Positions 52,438 through 61,546 of a DNA stretch of 64,000 bases are shown here, in pieces. The notes under the pieces were generated by a model. It was given only the letters and a program-made list of their open reading frames with translations, made no database searches and had not been told where the DNA came from. Made by a program: the position numbers and the translations under genes. Each line of letters opens with the position of its first letter. Position 1 is the first letter of the stretch. The stretch is from Nonomuraea jiangxiensis (GTDB lineage Bacteria > Actinomycetota > Actinomycetes > Streptosporangiales > Streptosporangiaceae), in assembly GCF_900099965.1 (NCBI RefSeq), contig NZ_FNDJ01000004.1:434001-498000 (forward strand). The letters are read 5' to 3'.

Positions 52438-53796
52438 TTACGCGCCGCGGGCGGCGCGGGACAGCACCTCGACGATCGCGGTGCTCGTCCGACGCACTTC
52501 CTCCTCGTTCATGACCAGCGGGGGAGACAGGATGATGTTGTGCGCGTACGGGCGGGAGATCACGCCGTACTCGGCACGGATCCGGGCGGTCAGCCCGAAC
52601 ACGTCGGGGAACGCCATCGGCTCGCGCGTGCCGCGGTCGGTCACCATCTCGATGGCGGCCGCCGCGCCCTCGACGCGCACGTCGCCCACGGTGGGGACGT
52701 CGGCCAGCGGCGCGAGCCCGGCCTTGAACCACTCGCCGATGGCCAGCGCGTTGCCCGGCAGGTCCTCCCGCTCCATGATGTCGAGGTTGGCCAGGGCCAC
52801 CGCGGCGCCGACCGGATGGCCGGAGAAGGTGTAGCCGTGGAAGAACCCCATGTCCTGGATGATCGTGTCGCCGATGCCGTCACGCAGCAGCACCGCGCCG
52901 AAGGAGAAGTAGCCGCTGGTGATGCCCTTGGCCGTGGTGATGATGTCCGGCTCCATCAGGCGCCGCGCCGAGTCGAACCAGGCGCCGGTGCGGCCGAACG
53001 CGGTGATGACCTCGTCGGCGATCAGCAGGATGCCGTGCCGGTCGAGCACCTGGCGCACCCGCGGCCAGTAGTCCGCCGGCGGCGTGAGCACGCCGCCGCC
53101 GCCCATGACCGGCTCGCCGATCATGGCGGCCACGTTGCCGGGGCCGAGCCGCTGGATGGTCTGCTCCAGCTCGTCGATCAGGAAGTCGGTGGGGTCCTTG
53201 TCGCCGTACATCTCCGCCGCGCGGTAGAGGTAGGGCGGGGAGACCTTCTCCACGTGCGGCAGGTTCGGGCCGACGCCGAGCTGCATGGGCGGGAAGCCGG
53301 TCAGGGTGCCCGAGCCGTAGTTGGCGCCGTGGTAGCCGTAGTAGCGGGAGATGATCCAGGTGCGGTCGGGCTCGTCCCGCCTGGCGTGATAGAGCCGCGC
53401 CGCCTTGATGGCGGTCTCGACGCTCTCCGAGCCGCCGCTGGTGAAGAAGACCTTGTTGAGGTCGCCGGGTGAGAGCCCGGCCAGGCGGACCGCCAGCTCG
53501 ACGGTCCTGTCGTTGCCGAACTCCTGGTAGCTGGTGAAGTACTCCAGCCGCTCCATCTGCTGGGCCGCGGCCTCGGCGAGCTCGCGCCGGCCGTGCCCGA
53601 CATGGGAGTGCCACAGCCCGCCGCCGGTCGCGTCGAGCAGTTCGTTGCCGTCGGCGTCCCAGACCGTGCTGCCCTTGCCGCGGACGATCACGACGCGGTC
53701 GGAGATGGCCGCCGACTGCAGGGGGTGAATGATGTGCCGCCGGTCCAGGTCTTCCAGTTCGGTGGACGTCGACGGGCGAACCGAGGTGATGGTCAC
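52438..53796 (-). CDS. Class III aminotransferase
   Basis: 452 residues from a GTG at 53796 with AGAGGAAAGG upstream; the much longer in-frame reading is shadow of the P450 gene. FFTSGGSESVETAIKAARLY near 117-136, LLIADEVITAFGRTG with Asp261 and TTAKGITSGY with PLP Lys290 are the omega-aminotransferase motifs. It transfers amino groups between an omega-amine or aldehyde and a keto acid. Its neighbours are P450s and the flavoprotein, so it probably adds or removes an amine during product assembly. Confidence 0.93.
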   Translation of the reverse strand: MTITSVRPSTSTELEDLDRRHIIHPLQSAAISDRVVIVRGKGSTVWDADGNELLDATGGGLWHSHVGHGRRELAEAAAQQMERLEYFTSYQEFGNDRTVELAVRLAGLSPGDLNKVFFTSGGSESVETAIKAARLYHARRDEPDRTWIISRYYGYHGANYGSGTLTGFPPMQLGVGPNLPHVEKVSPPYLYRAAEMYGDKDPTDFLIDELEQTIQRLGPGNVAAMIGEPVMGGGGVLTPPADYWPRVRQVLDRHGILLIADEVITAFGRTGAWFDSARRLMEPDIITTAKGITSGYFSFGAVLLRDGIGDTIIQDMGFFHGYTFSGHPVGAAVALANLDIMEREDLPGNALAIGEWFKAGLAPLADVPTVGDVRVEGAAAAIEMVTDRGTREPMAFPDVFGLTARIRAEYGVISRPYAHNIILSPPLVMNEEEVRRTSTAIVEVLSRAARGA

Positions 53797-53843
53797 GAAG
53801 CCTTTCCTCTCCAGGAAAATACGTGAATTGCTGCCCGCTCGCG

Positions 53844-55091
53844 TTACCAGGTGACCGGGAACGACAATAGGCGCGGTACGGTGAAATCGAAGTACCAGGG
53901 AATCTGGCTGGGCGGCACCACCGGCGCCAGCGTGGGAATGCGCTCGACCAGGGTGCGGAATGCGATCCCCAGCTCCAGGCGGGCCAGATTGTGCCCCATG
54001 CAGTGATGGATTCCGTAGCTGAAGGCGAGATGGTTCGCCGGCGGCCGGGTGATGTCCAGCTCGCCGGGGTGCGAGGTCACGCTGGGGTCGAGGTTGGCGC
54101 CGGAGAAGCTGACGAGGATGCCGTCGCCCGCCTTGATCAGGGTGCCGCCGACCTCCACGTCGTCGGTCGCGACCCGGGAGAGCGACTCCACCAGGGACAC
54201 GTGCCGCAGGATCTCCTCCACCGCGCCGGGGACCAGCTCGGGGTCCTGGCTCAGGGCGGCGTACTGGCCGGGCGTGCTCAGCAGCGCCAGCGTGCCGAGC
54301 GCGATGGTGCTGGTCGAGGTGACGGTGCCGGCGATCAGGATGGCGGAGGCGAACTGGACCAGCTCCTCCAGGCTGAGCTCGCCCGCCCGCACCGGGCCCG
54401 CGATCAGGTCGTCGAGCAGGCCGTCGCCGGGCTCGCCGCTCTTGCTCTCGATCAGGCGCTCCAGGTAGCCGTTGAGCTCCTCCATGGCCTGGCCGGCGCG
54501 CTCGGTGTCGAACAGGTCCCTGGCGGGCCCCTCGAACCGCCCGCGGTCCTCGTACGGGACGCCGAGGAAGGCGCAGATCACCATCATCGGCACCGGCACG
54601 GCGAAGTCGAACAGCAGGTCCGCGGGCGGCCCCTGCTGCAGCAGCACGTCCAGGCGGCCGTCCACGATGCGCTGGATCTCCGCCCGGTGGGCGGCCACGC
54701 GGCGGGTGGTGAAGTGCGGCAGCAGCATGCGGCGCTGCCGCGTGTGCTCGGGCGGGTCCACGCCGAACAGCGCGCCGGCGAAGCCGCCCTCTTCCTCCCT
54801 GGCCATCTCGCGGGTGGCCCGCATGTGCAGGTGCCGCTCGTCCAGCACCGGATAGTTCGGATAGTGGGCGAGGCTGGACATCCTCTTGTCGGCCAGCAGC
54901 AGCCGCGCCTCCTCGGGCCCGGTCACCAGCCATGCCGTACGGCCGTCGTACAGGCGGACCTTGGTGATCGGGCCGCCCGCGCGGAGTCCGGCCATGCCGG
55001 AGGAAGGCCGGTACGGGCACTCCCGGGCAAGGGGATACCCGGGCAGATCCGAGGAGTCCTTCGCCGGAGACGTCCCTGCTGTGATGGTCAT
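53844..55091 (-). CDS. Cytochrome P450, CYP105-like (first of two)
   Basis: 415 residues. ECPYRPSS at the start, DPPEHTRQRRMLLPHF near 110, ILIAGTVTSTS (I-helix, acidic residue replaced) near 248, EEILRH (ExxR) near 290 and FSYGIHHCMGHNLARLE with the haem Cys near 358. The I-helix lacks the usual acid before Thr, which may alter oxygen activation. It resembles the other P450 here in its N-terminal pattern, suggesting duplication. It needs ferredoxin partners, none of which is encoded nearby. Confidence 0.93.
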   Translation of the reverse strand: MTITAGTSPAKDSSDLPGYPLARECPYRPSSGMAGLRAGGPITKVRLYDGRTAWLVTGPEEARLLLADKRMSSLAHYPNYPVLDERHLHMRATREMAREEEGGFAGALFGVDPPEHTRQRRMLLPHFTTRRVAAHRAEIQRIVDGRLDVLLQQGPPADLLFDFAVPVPMMVICAFLGVPYEDRGRFEGPARDLFDTERAGQAMEELNGYLERLIESKSGEPGDGLLDDLIAGPVRAGELSLEELVQFASAILIAGTVTSTSTIALGTLALLSTPGQYAALSQDPELVPGAVEEILRHVSLVESLSRVATDDVEVGGTLIKAGDGILVSFSGANLDPSVTSHPGELDITRPPANHLAFSYGIHHCMGHNLARLELGIAFRTLVERIPTLAPVVPPSQIPWYFDFTVPRLLSFPVTW

Positions 55092-55121
55092 GGCAACCTC
55101 TGATCCAGCTCGGAATGGCAG

Positions 55122-56195
55122 CTATCTGCGCACGACCGCTTGGAACCCGACGTGGGCGTAGTAGTCGGCGATCGCGTGGAAGGACTCCTTCGGCTCCCAC
55201 CGGTAGTCGGAGGCCGGGTCGGAGAAGTCGTCGCGGATGGTCTTGACGATGCACATGCTCGCCGTGTCCAGGTCGAGGCGGGGGTCGTCCGAGTGCGGGT
55301 GGGTGGGGTGGATGAGCTCGGACACGGCCACGCCGTGGACACCGGCCTCCTCGAAGGTGTCGAACATCTTCAGGTGGTAGGCGGCCTGGGCGCTCTCGTC
55401 GCGTGCGTAGCCGTCGACGATCACGGGCACGTCCTGGCCGCGGTCCACGATGTCCCAGAAGAAGAACGCCTTGTCCTCGGCGCCCTGGTAGGTCGCGGTC
55501 CCGAACTCGGCGATCAGGATCGGCTTGTTCCACCGGCGGTAGCCGCCCACCAGGTCCAGGTGCCCCTGCCTGCTGAGAGGGGCGCGCAGGTACTGGTACA
55601 TCAGGCCGACGTAGTCGAACGGCTCCCAGTCGACGTCCTCGAACAGCGCGGCGGAGTAGCTGATCTTGTCGTTGAAGAGGCCGCGGACGACCGAGGCGGC
55701 CTTGCCCAGGAACTCGTTGAGCCGGGGCGTCGCCTCCGCCATGTCCACGCGCGCGGTGGGGGTGAGCAGGCGGTGCTCGGCGTCGGCGTACACGTTGGCC
55801 ATGCGCTCGTGGTACACGTCGCCCGGGGCGATGTCCGGGGTGAAGATCAGGTGCGCCGCGCCGACGGTCAGGTTGATGTCGGCGCCCTGCCGGCGCAGCG
55901 ACTCGGCCAGGCGCGCGGCCTCGGCGAGGTGGTCCAGGATCTCCTGCTGCGGCCGGTCCACCAGCCGCGGCTGGAGCCAGACGTGCAGGTCACGCTCGAC
56001 CGCCGCGGTGGCCGTCGCGGCCAGCCGGTCCAGGTCACTGCCGTAGACGGTGACCGAGTTGGCGTTGAGCTGGTCGCTGATCAGGCTGATCTCCGAGAGC
56101 ATGGCGTCGGTGCTCCACGCCGTGCGCGACAGCGAACCCTGACCGGTCGCGAAGTTCGTACCGGTGTCGTAGGCGACACCGTAGAGCTGTGGCAT
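55122..56195 (-). CDS. TIM-barrel glycosidase-like protein of unknown function
   Basis: 357 residues. GVAYDTGTNFATGQG at the start, NSVTVYGSDLDRL near 46, VGLMYQYLRAPLSRQ near 190 and ILIAEFGTATYQGAED near 225 follow the strand-helix rhythm of a (beta/alpha)8 barrel; the Glu in IAEFG sits where clan-A glycosidases have a nucleophile. Proteins of this sort in actinomycetes have been annotated as hypothetical or as abortive-infection proteins. It is between two P450 genes with about 30-base gaps, so a role in the pathway is likely but undefined. Confidence 0.7.
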   Translation of the reverse strand: MPQLYGVAYDTGTNFATGQGSLSRTAWSTDAMLSEISLISDQLNANSVTVYGSDLDRLAATATAAVERDLHVWLQPRLVDRPQQEILDHLAEAARLAESLRRQGADINLTVGAAHLIFTPDIAPGDVYHERMANVYADAEHRLLTPTARVDMAEATPRLNEFLGKAASVVRGLFNDKISYSAALFEDVDWEPFDYVGLMYQYLRAPLSRQGHLDLVGGYRRWNKPILIAEFGTATYQGAEDKAFFFWDIVDRGQDVPVIVDGYARDESAQAAYHLKMFDTFEEAGVHGVAVSELIHPTHPHSDDPRLDLDTASMCIVKTIRDDFSDPASDYRWEPKESFHAIADYYAHVGFQAVVRR

Positions 56196-56231
56196 GCTGC
56201 TCCCTTTCTCCGTAAACGAGCGGGCGGCCCG

Positions 56232-57458
56232 CTACCAGACCACCGGGAACTCGAAGAGCCGCTGCAGGGTTCCGTCGTTGTTGTTGCTCCGCAACTGCTC
56301 CGTGGGTACGGCGGGCCGCAGGCCGGGCATGCGCTCGGCCATCGTCCGGAACGACACCTCCAGCTCCAGCCGGGCCAGGTTGTCACCCGGGCACCGGTGG
56401 ATGCCGTGGCTGAAGGAGAAGCTGGGGCGCGGCGGCCGGCGGATGTCGAAGACGTCGGGGTCGGACACCAGCGCCGGGTCGAAGTTGACCCCGGCGCAGC
56501 TGATGAGAATGCCCTCGCCCGCCTTGATCTCGCCTCCGTCGAGGTCGATGTCGTCGGTCGCGACCCGGGCGAACGCCTCCACCAGGGACACGTAGCGCAG
56601 GATCTCCTCCACCGCGCCGCCGACCAGATCGGGGTCGTCGCGCAGTGCCTCCCACTGGCCCGGGGTGTCCAGCAGCGCCAGCGTGCCCAGCGAGATCACG
56701 TTCGTGGTGGTGTCGGTGCCCGCGACCAGCATCGCCATCGCGATGTGGACCAGCTCGTCCCGGGTGATCGTGCCCTTGTGCAGCTGGCCCACGATCAGGT
56801 CGTCGATCAGCCCGGTCAGGCCCGCGCCCGGGTTCTCCTCTTTCCGCTGGATCAGCCCGTCGAGGTAGACGCCCAGCTCCGCCGTGGCCTCCTCGGCCAG
56901 CTCCGGCACGAACAGCTTGCGGGCCGGCGTCTCGAACTCCTCGTTCTCCTCGTACGGCACGCCGAGCAGCAGGCTCATCACCATCGACGGCACCGGCTGG
57001 GCGAACAGCGTGACCAGGTCGGCCGGCGGCCCCTGGCGCATCATGTCGTCCAGCTTCTCGTCCACGATGCGCTGGATGTCGTCGCGCAGCTTGGCGGTCT
57101 GACGCAGGGAGAACCGCGGCATGATCATCTGGCGTTGCTTGGTGTGCTCCGGCGGGTCCACGCCGAACAGCACGTCGGCGTACCCGCTGTCGACGACCTT
57201 CTCGAACTCCTCGTTGAGCAGCGGGTAGTTCCCGTGGTACGGGCGGATGGACACCCTGCGGTAGTCGGAGAGCACGGCACGCGCCTGCGCCGCACCGGTC
57301 ACCAGCCACGGCGTACGACCGTTGTAGAGCCTGACCTTCGTCATCGGCCCCTCGTCGCGCAGGTCGACGTGATCCGACGACGGCCGGTACGGGCACTCCG
57401 ACGGACGCGGGATGGGGAATTCCGGCAGTTCACCCGAGCGCGGCGGTGTGATGGTCAT
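56232..57458 (-). CDS. Cytochrome P450, CYP105-like (second of two)
   Basis: 408 residues. ECPYRPSS and TKVRLYNGRTPWLVTG at the start, DPPEHTKQRQMIMPRF near 108, I-helix MLVAGTDTT near 243 with the normal Asp-Thr, EEILRYVS, and haem site SFSHGIHRCPGDNLARLE with Cys near 352. It is the first gene of the leftward P450 group and divergent from the molybdopterin oxidoreductase gene. It is more orthodox in its I-helix than its paralogue. Confidence 0.94.
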   Translation of the reverse strand: MTITPPRSGELPEFPIPRPSECPYRPSSDHVDLRDEGPMTKVRLYNGRTPWLVTGAAQARAVLSDYRRVSIRPYHGNYPLLNEEFEKVVDSGYADVLFGVDPPEHTKQRQMIMPRFSLRQTAKLRDDIQRIVDEKLDDMMRQGPPADLVTLFAQPVPSMVMSLLLGVPYEENEEFETPARKLFVPELAEEATAELGVYLDGLIQRKEENPGAGLTGLIDDLIVGQLHKGTITRDELVHIAMAMLVAGTDTTTNVISLGTLALLDTPGQWEALRDDPDLVGGAVEEILRYVSLVEAFARVATDDIDLDGGEIKAGEGILISCAGVNFDPALVSDPDVFDIRRPPRPSFSFSHGIHRCPGDNLARLELEVSFRTMAERMPGLRPAVPTEQLRSNNNDGTLQRLFEFPVVW

Positions 57459-57691
57459 GGACGGCCCCTAACTGCGGAAAGAGAGCTCGGGAATGGGAGT
57501 ACGGCACCGTTCGTCCGATGTCCGGGGTGCTCCTGCGGGTATCCTCTTGCGGCCCGCCGCCCGGCGCATCTTCTCGATTGCGGGGGCGCTCCGCCCGCCC
57601 GCGACGCCGGACCCACAAGCGCACTCTCAAAGGTCCGCCGGTCACGCCCCGAAGCCATGATGAGCTCTGAGGCCGACCGTCAGGGAGCATC

Positions 57692-59860
57692 ATGAGAACC
57701 GCGTACCGGACCTGCCCGATCTGCGACGCCGTCTGCGGCCTGCGACTCACCCTGTCCGACGCGGGACGCGTGACCTCGGTGAAGGGGGACGCGGAGGACC
57801 CCTTCTCCAAGGGGTACATCTGCCCCAAGGGCGCGAGCCTGGGCCGGCTGGACGAGGACCCCGACCGGCTGCGCCGCCCGCTGGTCCGCGAGGGCGAGCG
57901 CTGGCGCGAGGTCACCTGGGAGGAGGCCTTCCAGGCGGTGGACCGGGGACTCACGAGGGTGGCCGAGACCTACGGCAGGGACGCGGTCGCCGTGTACTTC
58001 GGCAACCCGACCTACCACACGATGGCCGGGTTCATGTACCGCGAGGCGATCACGCAGACGCTGAGCAGCAAGAACACCTACTCGGCCAGCACGATCGACC
58101 AGATGCCCAAGCATGTCTCGACGGGCTTCATGTTCGGCGACCCGTTCGCCATCGCCGTGCCCGACGTGGACCGCACCGACTACCTGCTGGTCATCGGCGC
58201 CAACCCGCTGGAGTCGCACGGCTCGCTCTGCGCCGCCCCCGACTTCCCCGCCAGGCTCAAGGCGCTGCGCGAGCGCGGGGGCAAGGTCGTGGTCGTCGAT
58301 CCGCGCCGCACCCGTACGGCCGCCTTCGCCGACGAGCACCTGTTCGTCAGGCCGGGCACCGACGCCTACCTGCTGTTCGGCATCGTCAACACGCTGCTCG
58401 CCGAGGAGCTCACCGCGATCGACCTGGACGTGAACGGCCTGGACGAGCTGCGCGAACTGGCCGCCGAGTTCACCCCGGACGAGGTGGAGCGCGTGTGCGG
58501 GGTCCCGGCGGAGCGGGTCGCGCGCCTGGCCCGCGAGCTGGCGGCGGCGCCCACGGCGGCCGTCTACACGCGCATCGGCACCTCGACGGCCGAGTTCGGC
58601 ACGCTGACGCAGTGGCTGGTCGACGTGGTCAACATCCTGACCGGCAACTTCGACCGGCCCGGCGGCGTGATGTTCACCAGGACTGCGGCACTGGAGATCT
58701 TCCGTACCGGGCAGCCGTTCGACACCGGGCGCTGGCACAGCCGCGTCCGCGGCCTGCCCGAGGTCCTCGGCGAGGTGCCCGTCGCGACACTGGCCGACGA
58801 GATCGAGACCCCCGGGACGGGCCAGGTCAGGGCGCTGGTGTCGATCGCGGGCAACCTGGTGCTGTCAGCGCCGAACGGGCCGCGGCTGGACCGGGCGCTG
58901 CCGGGGCTGGACTTCATGGTGTGCGTGGACCCGTACCTGAACGAGACGACGAAGCACGCGGACGTCATCCTGCCGCCGCCGCGCATCACGCAGATGCCGC
59001 ACTACGACTTCCTGCTGCTCATCGTCACCGTGCGCAACTACACCAGGTTCTCGCCGCAGATCCTGCCGCTGGAGCCGGGGCAGCTCTCCGAGGCGGAGAT
59101 CCTGGCCAGGCTCACGCTCATCCTGGCGGGCCAGGGCCCGGACGCCGACCCGGCGGGGCTCGACGACATGATCCTCGAACAGATCCTGCGGGGCGCCACC
59201 GAGGCGCAGGACTCCCCGTACGCCGGCCAGGACGTGGCCGAGCTGCGGGCCGGGCTGGACGGCGACAGCGGTCCCGAGCTGCTGCTCGACGCGATGCTCA
59301 AACTCGGGCCCTACGACCTGTCCCTGGCCACGCTGCGCGCCAACCCGCACGGCATCGACCTGGGGCCGCTGGAGCCGCGGCTGAAGGAACTGCTCATCAC
59401 CCCCTCCGGCCGGGTCGAGCTGACCCCGCCCAAGATCGTGGCGGACCTGGAGCGGCTGCGTGCGCGCTTCGCCGGGCCGCAGCCGGAGTTCCTGCTGATC
59501 GGCCGCCGCCAGCTGCGCTCCAACAACAGCTGGCTGCACAACACCCCGAGCCTGGTCGGCGGCAGCAACCGGTGCGTGCTGCACGTCAACCCCGCCGACG
59601 TCGCCCGGCTGGGCCTGGGCGAGACCGCGGTCGTCCGCTCGGCCGCGGGCGAGCTCACGGTGCCCGTGGAGGCGACGGACCAGGTCATGCCCGGCGTGGT
59701 CAGCCTGCCGCACGGCTGGGGACACCAGGGCAGCAGCCAGCGGGTGGCCGCCGCTCACCCCGGGGTCAACGCCAACGCCCTGACCGACGAGTCGCTCGTG
59801 GACGCCCTGTCGGGCAACGCCGTCTTCAACGGCGTCCCGATCACGGTCGCCCCCGCCTGA
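57692..59860 (+). CDS. Molybdopterin oxidoreductase (DMSO-reductase/formate dehydrogenase superfamily)
   Basis: 722 residues. A [4Fe-4S] site is formed by Cys8, Cys11, Cys15 and Cys44 (TCPICDAVC and YICPKG). The molybdopterin regions are clear: STIDQMPKH near residue 140, LLVIGANPLES near 172 and LPHGWGHQGSS near 680. No Cys or likely selenocysteine occurs near the proposed metal site, where a Ser/Thr or Asp is more probable. There is no Tat signal, so it is cytoplasmic. Such an enzyme in a biosynthetic cluster is unusual; it could reduce an N- or S-oxide or hydroxylate a ring. Confidence 0.9.
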   Translation: MRTAYRTCPICDAVCGLRLTLSDAGRVTSVKGDAEDPFSKGYICPKGASLGRLDEDPDRLRRPLVREGERWREVTWEEAFQAVDRGLTRVAETYGRDAVAVYFGNPTYHTMAGFMYREAITQTLSSKNTYSASTIDQMPKHVSTGFMFGDPFAIAVPDVDRTDYLLVIGANPLESHGSLCAAPDFPARLKALRERGGKVVVVDPRRTRTAAFADEHLFVRPGTDAYLLFGIVNTLLAEELTAIDLDVNGLDELRELAAEFTPDEVERVCGVPAERVARLARELAAAPTAAVYTRIGTSTAEFGTLTQWLVDVVNILTGNFDRPGGVMFTRTAALEIFRTGQPFDTGRWHSRVRGLPEVLGEVPVATLADEIETPGTGQVRALVSIAGNLVLSAPNGPRLDRALPGLDFMVCVDPYLNETTKHADVILPPPRITQMPHYDFLLLIVTVRNYTRFSPQILPLEPGQLSEAEILARLTLILAGQGPDADPAGLDDMILEQILRGATEAQDSPYAGQDVAELRAGLDGDSGPELLLDAMLKLGPYDLSLATLRANPHGIDLGPLEPRLKELLITPSGRVELTPPKIVADLERLRARFAGPQPEFLLIGRRQLRSNNSWLHNTPSLVGGSNRCVLHVNPADVARLGLGETAVVRSAAGELTVPVEATDQVMPGVVSLPHGWGHQGSSQRVAAAHPGVNANALTDESLVDALSGNAVFNGVPITVAPA

Positions 59861-60038
59861 CCGGCCGGCCACCCGCCGCCATGCACGGCATTTCACGAGA
59901 TGTGCCACCGGCCTCCGTGGGGGAGCCTGGAGCGGAGAAGTGTCACACGTGCCCGGTCGACCGCTCGCTGACAATTCTCGAGGCCCCGGTATCGCATCAC
60001 CGGACCACACAGGGATGATCCTTTCCAAGGGGTGACCT

Positions 60039-61445
60039 ATGCGAGTGCTGTTCACCGTCTACCCGTCGCACGCCCACTTCTGGCCCATCGTGCCGACCGC
60101 CTGGGCCTTGCAGAGCGCGGGGCACGAGGTCCGTGTCGCGTCCCACGCCAGGTTCACCGACTCGATCAAGGTCGCCGGCCTGACCCCGGTGGCGCTGGGC
60201 GACCCGTCGATCGACGAGGCGCGGATGCGGCCGGACGCCAAGGCTCCGGCGCGGCCGGAGGAGGTGCTGCGCTACGCCGACGTGCTCAAGCTCGACGACG
60301 AGGAGCGCGAGCACTGGATCGCCTACTTCCAGTGGCTGCTCAACCCGATCTCGGACTACGTCAGGGTCGACCTGCCCTACGCCGCCGAGCTGGTCGGCTT
60401 CGCCCGGGCCTGGCAGCCCGACCTGGTGATCTGGGACCCCACGTTCGGCTGCGGAGCGGTGGCGGCCCGGGCCAGCGGCGCAGCGCACGCCCGCTTCCTG
60501 CTCGGCCCTGACTACCTGGCCTGGAGCATGGACAGGCTGGCCGAGCGCAGGCAGGACCTCGTGTCAGCGGGCCTGGCCGAGCACCCGCACGCCGACCTGG
60601 TCAGGCCGCTGGCCGAGCAGTACGGCACGGAGGCCGACTACGAGCTGCTGCACGGGCAGTGGTCGCTCGACCCCATGCCGCCGGGCATGCGGCTGCCGAC
60701 CAGCACCATCAAGCTGCCCATGCGGTACGTGCCGTTCACCGGAGTCGACGTGCTGCCCGAGTGGCTCTACGCGAAGCCGGAGCGCCCCCGGGTGGCCCTC
60801 ACGCTCGGCGAGTCCACCCGCAGGTTCATCAAGGGTGACTGGGGCCGCTCCCCGAAGATCCTCGACGCGGTGGCCGACCTGGACGTCGAGGTGATCGCCA
60901 CGCTGAACACCCTGCAGTTGGAGGGCATCGAGGACGTCCCGGACAACGTGCGGATCATCGAATGGGTGACCCTGACCAACCTGCTCCCCACGTGCTCGGC
61001 GATCATCCACCACGGCGGCATCGGCACCTTCGCGGCGGCCTGCGCGGCCAAGGTGCCGCAGATCGTCTGCGACACCGGCGAGACCCTGATGATGCAGCCG
61101 GTCGAGGTCGACCCGCGCACCATGGAGGACGGCACCTACCGCGTCGGCTTCGAGTTCGGCGTCAACGAGGACGTCGTCGAGACGGTCACCACCTGGGAGC
61201 TGCCGAACAAGAAGCTGGAGGCGACCCCGACGTCCGACTACGTGCTCAGCCGGGGCGCCGGCGCCCGGCTGAACCACGTGACGCAGTCGGTCGACGAGAT
61301 CCGCGAGCTCATCCTGAAGGTCACGAGCGACCCGTCGTACCAGCTCGGCGCGCAGGCCGTCTACGACGAATGGTTGTCCCTGCCCAGCCCCGCCGACATC
61401 GTGCCCTCCCTGGAGAGGCTGACCGCGCAGCACCGCCGCCGCTGA
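60039..61445 (+). CDS. GT-B glycosyltransferase (macrolide/UDPGT-like, GT1)
   Basis: 468 residues from an ATG preceded by AAGGGG. VYPSHAHFWPIVPTAWAL near 8-25 is the N-terminal acceptor region with the catalytic His, and HHGGIGTFAAACAAKVPQIV near 325-344 the sugar-nucleotide motif of this family. Related enzymes act on macrolides and other natural products, often with P450-like activator proteins; both P450s here keep their haem Cys, so neither is an obvious activator. No sugar-biosynthesis genes are in the window. Confidence 0.92.
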   Translation: MRVLFTVYPSHAHFWPIVPTAWALQSAGHEVRVASHARFTDSIKVAGLTPVALGDPSIDEARMRPDAKAPARPEEVLRYADVLKLDDEEREHWIAYFQWLLNPISDYVRVDLPYAAELVGFARAWQPDLVIWDPTFGCGAVAARASGAAHARFLLGPDYLAWSMDRLAERRQDLVSAGLAEHPHADLVRPLAEQYGTEADYELLHGQWSLDPMPPGMRLPTSTIKLPMRYVPFTGVDVLPEWLYAKPERPRVALTLGESTRRFIKGDWGRSPKILDAVADLDVEVIATLNTLQLEGIEDVPDNVRIIEWVTLTNLLPTCSAIIHHGGIGTFAAACAAKVPQIVCDTGETLMMQPVEVDPRTMEDGTYRVGFEFGVNEDVVETVTTWELPNKKLEATPTSDYVLSRGAGARLNHVTQSVDEIRELILKVTSDPSYQLGAQAVYDEWLSLPSPADIVPSLERLTAQHRRR

Positions 61446-61546
61446 GCGCGCAGGCGCTGTGACCGGCGCCGATCGGACCCCGAGCTCCTGGCGATCCCGC
61501 GGCTGCCAGGAGCTCCGCTCGATTCCGCAGGCATTCTGGAGGACCG

